Shown: one piece after another, positions 56,877 to 64,000 of the stretch
Layout of the letters: the number at the start of each line of letters is the position of its first letter
How positions within the stretch are numbered: the stretch's first letter is position 1
Source of the DNA: Magnolia sinica
Taxonomy: Eukaryota; Streptophyta; Magnoliopsida; Magnoliales; Magnoliaceae
Assembly: GCF_029962835.1 (NCBI RefSeq)
Contig: NC_080588.1
Location: forward strand, 62,210,001-62,274,000
Reading direction: 5' to 3'
Length of the DNA stretch: 64,000 nt
Made by a program: the position numbers and the translations under genes
Notes under the pieces: model-generated
What the model was told of the DNA's origin: nothing
The model's input: only the letters and a program-made list of their open reading frames with translations
Databases searched by the model: none

Positions 56877-59800
56877 TGTAACGTCCCGAATTTTTGCCAA
56901 CCTAGAGTTAGACGTCCTTAGGCAATGAGTCGATCATAACATCTTATTGACTTCTCAGAACTCAATCCCAAAGTTTAAAATCCATTTTCAACCCATTTCC
57001 TTCACAAATCTCACCTTTCACCACCTTATTCTTCACATTTTTCTAAGTACGTTCATAGTAGATATTAATCCTAACATTTAAATGATGGAGAACAATACTT
57101 AAACTTAAATTTATTATAATAGTAAATATAGAAATAAAAATGGGTTTTTAGCCATTAGTCTTATGGAATCTGACAAAATAAATAGGTGATTTTGATAGAG
57201 CAACCTAGTCTATCGTAATTGGGCAACACGTAGTTAAGTACTAAACTAAACAATTGATGGATTTGGCTTGAACAACTTTCTATACAAATTACAAGACTCA
57301 AAACTATTAAAATCACTAACTCAACATTACTTAAAAACTTAGGAGCAATTTCAAAACCCAGTTGCTCACAGGAGCACATTGGAACTCTATATTGGACCTG
57401 GACTACGTGTCGAAAGTCTGATGGCTGCAAAACTATAAGGTTATGACCATCTTACTGGGCTTGACAACCATCACGGGAATCGAGTCCAAATAGTATCTAG
57501 AAACGCACAACTTGAGTCCGGAGCGAAGTATGTGGGAAACGCGAATATCTTTAGAAAATGAACTCGGATTTGAGTGATTTGGGCCGTACGCTTAAGGGCC
57601 AAATTTAAAGTTTCAAACCGTCAGATTCTGACCCAACTACACTCTTGAATTAGTAAAATTTTTCTACGCAGGTCAGTGTATTTGTGGCCCTGATCGAGCG
57701 ACGATAGCCGTTGAATTAAAACTGGTCCTCCACGGTCGATCCACAAATCCAATCGGACCAAAATCTTAACCTAGCCTAGATCCATTGATAGGGAACTTAC
57801 CCTACGTCGTAGGTGAGTAATGGACCTCCTGATGGGCCCCATTTATCAGAAACAGACTCTCTTTAGCTATAACCTAAGTATACCATGGCCCTGGGCACAT
57901 TTGAACCAATTCTGGGCCTATATAAGACCCTTAACCCACCCCTTCTCTCTTACATACGAATTTGCCCCAAACCCTAAGAGAGAGAAGAGAGAAAAGAGGA
58001 GAAAAGTGTGAGAAGAGAAGAGAGAGTGTGAGATCATTGCTGGGATTCTCTCTCACAACTCCACACCTCGATTCACCCTTCTACATCGCTTCACGATCGT
58101 CTCTAACTTCGATTTGAGTAAGGAATCCTAAACCTAATCTCGTTTTAGGAATCCAAGTAAAAGAATCAGTGAAATAGCTAACCTCTTTCGTAATTTAGGT
58201 AGCCGTTGTGCCGTAGACAAAGACGTAAGGTTCGAACCGAGTTCGTAATCGGCATACCGGCGAAAGGTGCGGACTATAAATGTTTAGGTTATGGTTTTCA
58301 AGGCTTTCAATGTCAGCTAATGATATTATGTCTGACTTGATTGCTGCCATATGATCTTAGTTACGACATTTTCAATATATCATATATGTGTAAACTAGGT
58401 TGTATACAAAATGCATTCCATGTGTTTGCTAAAATGCGTGAATGAACATGAAATGGTGAATTATATTTGTCATGATTTCTAATCTTAGATCCATGTTTGT
58501 AATATATTTTATAACCTATGTTGTGTAGAAAATTGCTACAGTTCATGTCGTAACTAATCTAGTCTATGTATTTAGAAATATGTAGTCTAAGTGTTTGATA
58601 ATATGTCTGAATGAGAAATTGTCCGATGATTTGAATTTATTAAGGGTGTTGAGATAGGATTCTCAATTACTTTAACTATATGTATAAATTCCTTTATGTA
58701 ACCTTAATTTTAATTACACAATTTATGGATGAATTGCAATGTTCAGTAACATGTTCAATATGTTTGATGAAATGCTCAAATGAGTGTTGTACTTAGATTG
58801 TTTGTTAAATGCTTATATGATTATCACATGTATCAACATGTTGCATTTGAGTATGATTGGGACTACTACGTAGTCCAGGCAATCGATAACAATACCTGTT
58901 TGAGTGGTCGAATTAGTCTCGCCACATTTGATGCATTCTGTGAATCCGAATCGTACGATGATTGTCGACAGTGGTACCATGTCGATTAATTCAGCGTACA
59001 CTCATACCAGTCGAATTTGTCTAATAAACCGATTGGCCTATTGTGTGTTTACCATGTATGAACGCTATTGCTTGAATCTAATATACCACTTACCAATGTA
59101 AAAGTCCGTTTCAACCATAGTATCATGATCTGCTAAGACTCATGAGCTGGGCATGGTGGTATAGGACATCGTGGTCGAGCAATCGGCCTACGCTAGGGTG
59201 ACGAGCCTCCCCGTAGTGACCAGTGAGCAACTTAAAACTAGTGAGCTGAATATGGTGGTATGAGACACTGTATTCGAGCTGTCGACCTACCTCGGCGCAG
59301 CCTGGCTGTAGTCCCCAGTCGAGTTGGTGACGAGCCTTTGAAAATAGATTGTCAGTTGGTAGGGAGTTGGTGGTGTGATCTCGAGTACAAAATATGCCTA
59401 CACTGACGGTGATGAGCCTCTCGTAGCGACCTAGAGTGTAAACTCTTGAACTTGCCTATCGTATGTGATTAACTAGGATTGACGACCCTAGATGGATCAT
59501 TGTTTGGGTAAATGATATAAAGGGAGGTATCTTAGCTTCCCAAACATGCTGTATGAATAGGTCTAATTAAGAACTTGGCTAACACGCACATACACCGCAT
59601 TGCATGTGCCTTTGGCAATGGAGTTGAGCACAGCGAGAATATTGCATGCACGACTGTGTGATGATGTCGTTGAGGGAGTGCAGGCGAGGGCATGCATCAT
59701 TATAATATATCATCCCTGCATTAACAAGAGTACTTAGGACATGATTGTTGTATTGCTTTATTATTACTGCTTAATTGAATTAATAATATGTTAACCTTTA

Positions 59801-60316
59801 CTTTATAGTTTCACTGAATTAGCAACTCATTCTTACTTGGGACGGTGTTTTAAACACCACCCAGACTCTGGTTTAGATACAGGTGATGGCAAGGTCTATA
59901 CAGCAGAGTTGGACTTTGTAGGCAAGAAGGAAGAGTTCTCCTACATTCAACTATCAGGCGAATCTATGTAGATCTCATACCGATGCGCATGGACTACTGG
60001 GATACTTGTTTAGTTAAACACATTTACTTCCCGCATTTATATGGTTAGAAATAACACATGTATATATTTAGCTCGGTTTCATGCTTATACTCTGAAATTT
60101 GTGGAACGTTTTCATAATTAAATGCATATATTTCAGTCTTCCGATTGCCAAATTACATTAACTCTGGAGTATGATATGCTGTTTTAGTATAATCTCACTC
60201 ATGTTTACTGCATTGCTAATGGACGACATCTAAATATCATTATCCATTTTGCATAAGTGATATGTTGGAACTTGGGAGTAGAGCTTTCCTTGACCCTCGA
60301 ATTTCAAGGCGTTACA
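56877..60316 (+). repeat. 3.4-kb 5' LTR of a gypsy-type element
   Basis: Begins TGTAACGTCCCGAATTTTTG and ends TTCAAGGCGTTACA (inverted ends TGTAACG/CGTTACA). The first 400 bp recurs as the 3' LTR at 62989-63439. Contains a TATATAAG promoter box at 57919-57926 followed by a purine-rich leader. All ORFs inside are spurious. Confidence 0.82.
57919..57926 (+). promoter_or_regulatory. TATA box of the LTR promoter
   Basis: TATATAAG in GGGCCTATATAAGACC, followed about 35-50 bp later by CTTCTCTCTTACAT and then the AG-rich leader, the usual U3/R arrangement. Confidence 0.55.
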
Positions 60317-60319
60317 AGA

Positions 60320-60331
60320 TGGTATCAGAGC
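60320..60331 (+). other. Primer-binding site (initiator tRNA-Met)
   Basis: TGGTATCAGAGC, a perfect match to the canonical site, three bases after the 5' LTR. Confidence 0.88.
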
Positions 60332-62975
60332 ATGATTTGAATTAAACTGGACCTGGGTTATGGTAACACAACACATTCTAACGCACTCTGACTTAGGAGG
60401 GGACGATGGAATCTAGGAACCACATTAGAATCCCAAGTTTCGCCGACAGGCGAAACTGACAGTTGAAGTATGACCCATATGCACCTGTGATCATGTGAGA
60501 TGATCTTAATTCCTTTCTAAACCGTCAATCGATGGGTTTAAATAATAATTCGGTATATTCCACACTTAAAGGACCTGGAAAGTGTGAATATACATGAGAT
60601 GGAACCCGAAACCACATCAAACGGATTCGGGGACCCAAACGACGCAAATTGGGGGGACCCGAGGTGGGTCCCACACATTTTCGGTACCTTGGGGGGATGC
60701 CATCACTCCCAGGGTGAGCCATCGCCCCAGGGTCCAACGGATTGCAATGAAATCGCGCTTACCGCGAGGCCTCGCGATCCAGCGGGCCGGGCGGCCCGTT
60801 TTCTATAACTTTCGTTCAACTTCAAAAAGTCATATCTCCCTCGTTATAAATCTGATTTAAGTGATTCAAAAGTCAAATTGAAGCTTGATAAGTTTAGTTT
60901 CAAATAAAAATAAGTGAAAAATATAATAAAAATTTTAATATAGATAAATATAGGTCGTTATTATAACTATTTGAAAATCATTAGTTTGGACAGTTGCTAC
61001 TTTTATAATTTTTAGAATTTATCTACAACACGAAATCTAATGAAATTTGATGGAGATGAAGTAGAATTAATGAAAAACTATTAGAAAAATAATTAAAATA
61101 ATATACTAACTAAAAGTGCTAGAAAAGGGTATAGAACTACCCTAGGACCTTGGAAATGAGGATTATATAAAATCTTACAGTATAGGAGACCCAAGAAATT
61201 AATAACGTGAACCCTAGGACCTCTCTAGCTGGTATGGGAATATGTGAAGTGCTCAATCATAGTTAAATTCAAGTTCAAATAACTCAATTTCAATCCGACA
61301 ACTTTTGACCCTAACCGATAAAACAATTTCTTGTATTAGAAATGGTATGAAATCACTTAGTATATGAGCGTAGACCTTGGATTACAACTATTGGATTACC
61401 ACTACTCCTTAATTAAGATTAGGCTACTGGTTATACTAAGAAATGTAAAAGACTGATTATGCTAAGATAATTGAATGATAGATTTAATTAGTCAACTTGA
61501 TCAGGTTAGAGTGAGACATCATTCTTTCGCTGGATCCCCTTCATACTTATAAGCTTCTTTAATAACTCTTAGGAAAGTTGTTTTGACTTAAAAATTAGTC
61601 ACACTCAGAGAAAAATTATATATCCCTTGGATTGAACAATAGGTCAAGTCAACAAATCCTTTAGAATTGCCTTCCCAAGGACTTATTACGATCGGGAACA
61701 CGGAGTAGAGGAACTATATATAAGCGAAGTATTCGCGGTTTGAATCGAATTCTAAATCCTGGTAGTTACCAATAAACTCAATGCTCTGATCAAGCAGAAG
61801 ATCGGGATCAACTAGGATTAAGAACTGATACAACAAATTTTTAGTCATAGATTAGGCAGAAGGTCTATGTATCCGGCTCAGACCCACTACACAACTTTCC
61901 TTCCGTGTTGGCCCAACCACTTACAACTAAAAATTTATTACTTCGTCTTTGAGAAGTGTTAAGAATATATAGCCAATAGAGATTTTTTTTAAGCCCAAAA
62001 ACTTTCTCAAATGGGTAACAGACAGTTAGGAATTAGGTTCCGAATCACAGACCATTCTAGCATACATATTTTGCATATGAACTTAGAAAGATAGTCTACC
62101 CGTTAACCTATTTTGCCCAAATTCCTTATGTACTAATAATGTATAGATCATCTTACAGTATTAAACTGGGCATGATTAAAGAAGGTAAGTCAGGACCGTG
62201 GTAAAAGTCCTTCTTTGGTAAAATTAGGCATCTTACCACACACTCACACCCGTCCTTGAAATCAACCACAATACCCATCATTTTTAGCTTCTTTCTATGA
62301 CCATAGGTACCAATGTCATAGCACACATCATCAATGGAAGGAAGACCAAAGTATTAAGAGGTTGTTTCTCATTTCATATCAAGGATAGGTCCTAAGTTAC
62401 ACCTTATTTCGACATACGGATCGGGACATAGATTCTTGAGCCTTGAGAGTAAAAATAATTTTTAAGAAGGGGTAAAAAAGTTATGAACTCAGTCAGGTTA
62501 AGTAGGTACACTTGTCTACCCACTTATAGGCACAACGGAAGCTTGGTGGGCTAATAGCCCACTGGCCCAGGATCAAAGGAAATTGATCCAAGTTACACGT
62601 AAGTTTAAGTCACTAAATAGGATCTGAATCTTCCTTATAATGTCAATAATAAAGTCATTGAAGAAAAGCAATTAGGGTTCGAGTATTAAACTAATTCATA
62701 TTAAAGAATAGGCCTGACAATGGGTACGAGTTGAATTACAAATAGCCAAGGTCACTTTATCCCTAAATACGCTTGTTAAATATGGACCCAATAGGAGCCT
62801 TAGCCAATTTCAGGGCGAAAAAGTTTTAATGAGGGTAGACTAAAGTGAGCCAGACTAGCATAGATAGTATATACCCTGTCATGCATATAAACTTAAATCA
62901 ATAAAACTTAGGCAAAAGGAATAATAAAATCTTTACTTATTACCCTTAGCCAATTTCGGGGATGAAATTATTTTT
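60332..62975 (+). mobile_element. Interior of the gypsy-type element, no recognisable gag or pol
   Basis: 2.6 kb without an ORF longer than about 90 codons and without protease, reverse transcriptase or integrase motifs in any frame I could read. The element therefore looks non-autonomous (LARD-like) or has lost pol. The text near 62760 (AATTTCAGGGCGAAAAAGTTTTAATGAG) resembles the usual pre-PPT clause and recurs close to the end, suggesting a local duplication. Confidence 0.65.
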
Positions 62976-62988
62976 AAGAAGGGTAGAT
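62976..62988 (+). other. Polypurine tract
   Basis: AAGAAGGGTAGAT directly precedes the 3' LTR. The preceding CAATTTCGGGGATGAAATTA is the clause commonly seen before the PPT of plant Ty3/gypsy elements with TGTAACGCCC LTRs. Confidence 0.72.
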
Positions 62989-63439
62989 TGTAACGCCCTG
63001 GATTTTTACCAACCTGGAGTTAGACGTCCTCAGGCAATGGGTCGATCATAACACCTTATTGACTTCTCATAACTCAATCCCAAAGTTTAAAATCTCTTTT
63101 CAACCCATTTCCTTCACAAATCTCACCTTTCACCACCTTATTCTTCACATTTTTTAAGTACTTTCATAGTAGATGTAATCCTAACTTTTAAATGATGGAG
63201 AATAATACTTAAACTTAAATTTACTTTAATAGTAAATATATAGATAAAAATGGATTTTGGGCCATTAGTCTTATGGAATCTAACAAAATAAATAGGTAAT
63301 TTTGATAGAGCAACCTAGTCTGTCGTAATTGGGCGACACGTAGTTAAGTACTAAACTAAATAATCGATGGATTTGGCTTGAACCACTTTCTATACAAACT
63401 ACAAGACTCAAAACCATTAAAATCACTAACTCAACATTA
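62989..63439 (+). repeat. 3' LTR (interrupted)
   Basis: TGTAACGCCCTGGATTTTTA onwards matches 56877-57325 with roughly 5% differences, then breaks off after CTCAACATTA. Confidence 0.85.
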
Positions 63440-64000
63440 GAGATGGGCATCGAGCCAAGTCGAGTCGAGGTGGGCCAAGCTCGGCTCGGCTTGTCCATGA
63501 TGTACTCGAGCTCGAGCTCAACCTTGAGCTCAACATTGAAGCTTGGCTTGTTTGTCAAAGTTGTCGAGTCGAGTCGAGTTTACCTTGAGTCGAGCTCGAG
63601 CTTGAGCTTGTTTGGTGAGAGAGTAATGTATTTTGTTCTTAATCCTCCTCTATTGATGAAAAATTCAAAAATCTTAGGAGAATCAAAGAGAAACCTAATG
63701 AAACAAAAAGCTTCGAATCAGATGAGGAAACCTGTAAGAATCGATCTGTTCTTGATCTTCTTCCACCAGCAGAAATCCAAGTACTATAAAAGAAACAGAG
63801 CAGAACACAGATCCAAAATCCAAGTGAAGAGCTCTAGCCAATCAGATCATTGGATTTCCTTGAAGCTCTAACAAATCTGAGAAGAACCCATCTTAGATTT
63901 CTTGGGTTTCTTGCCCAAGAAGTAGATCTCAAGAGATTAAAATCATACTATTGTGGAGCTGAAATGAAAACTGGTGGTGGTCCGGGCGGGCGTGCAGCTG
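63440..64000. mobile_element. Insertion in the 3' LTR, hAT-like GAGCTCGA-rich end, cut by window edge
   Basis: GAGATGGGCATCGAGCCAAG, then about 170 bp of GAGTCGAG/GAGCTCGAG words as in the hAT MITE arms, then unfamiliar AT-richer text. It starts exactly where the LTR text stops. The right end lies outside the window. The 142-aa frame is not recognised. Confidence 0.5.

Noticed and set aside
55292-59101. Several 60-116-aa frames
   Set aside because: All lie in LTR sequence, have no recognisable domains and overlap each other on both strands.
1-64000. tRNA, rRNA or snRNA genes
   Set aside because: I scanned by eye for tRNA B-box strings such as GGTTCGAATCC and found only matches inside repeats (e.g. 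58230) without an A box or cloverleaf; a covariance-model search would be decisive.

Overview
This window is nuclear DNA from a flowering plant. It is AT-rich, almost gene-free and packed with non-autonomous transposable elements, LTR fragments, microsatellites and local duplications. The mix of short foldback elements carrying a GTGGGGCCCACCATGATG-type core with solo LTRs and Ty3/gypsy debris suggests a large-genome angiosperm. My best guess is a magnoliid such as Liriodendron, Magnolia or Cinnamomum, but this is a weak inference from remembered repeat families, not shown by any gene.

Only two convincing protein-coding genes are visible: a single-exon gene at 10169-10606 (145 aa) and its paralogue at 34478-34909 (143 aa). 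They lie on the same strand 24 kb apart, each about 0.1 kb downstream of a TATA box. They encode small basic plant proteins of unknown function that share LPKSFSVG-like and VLYPRSRSYAV motifs, with about 77 of 143 aligned positions identical by eye. Nearly every other open reading frame is a shadow of repeat DNA.

Layout. 1-7.2 kb: pile-up of long-TIR foldback elements with 9-bp target duplications (Mutator-like), one carrying a 541-bp solo LTR with an exact 5-bp duplication and one nested inside another. 9-15.3 kb: gene 1 flanked by three copies of a hAT-type MITE beginning TAGRGGTGTACA; one carries a 1.46-kb LTR insertion and another has a 568-bp tandem duplication across its 3' half. 15.6-19.1 kb: another foldback element and an LTR followed by a primer-binding site. 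20.15-26.24 kb: a 2.9-kb non-coding segment duplicated in direct orientation around a truncated LTR. 26.3-27.5 kb: a hAT MITE inside a second hAT MITE. 28.6-31.4 kb: a minus-strand Ty3/gypsy element with LTRs, primer-binding site, protease and integrase remnants and an internal deletion. 32.7-34.9 kb: two foldback elements and gene 2. 36.9-38.2 kb: a LINE remnant split by a hAT MITE. 38.7-44 kb: foldback elements, a microsatellite-bordered element and a 23-bp minisatellite. 46.4-53.8 kb: two direct copies of a 1.4-1.6-kb segment, with several MITEs between them. 54.1-64 kb: an inverted 21-bp minisatellite, an inverted LTR remnant, then a plus-strand Ty3/gypsy-like element with a 3.4-kb 5' LTR, primer-binding site, a 2.7-kb interior without recognisable pol, a polypurine tract and an interrupted 3' LTR.

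The two genes do not form an operon or visible pathway. The main biology is the insertion history, which can be ordered because many elements keep their target-site duplications. I found no convincing new molecular system. The most unusual structures are the inverted 21-bp (seven-codon) minisatellite, the element bordered by TG/CA microsatellites, and the conserved gene pair of unknown function.
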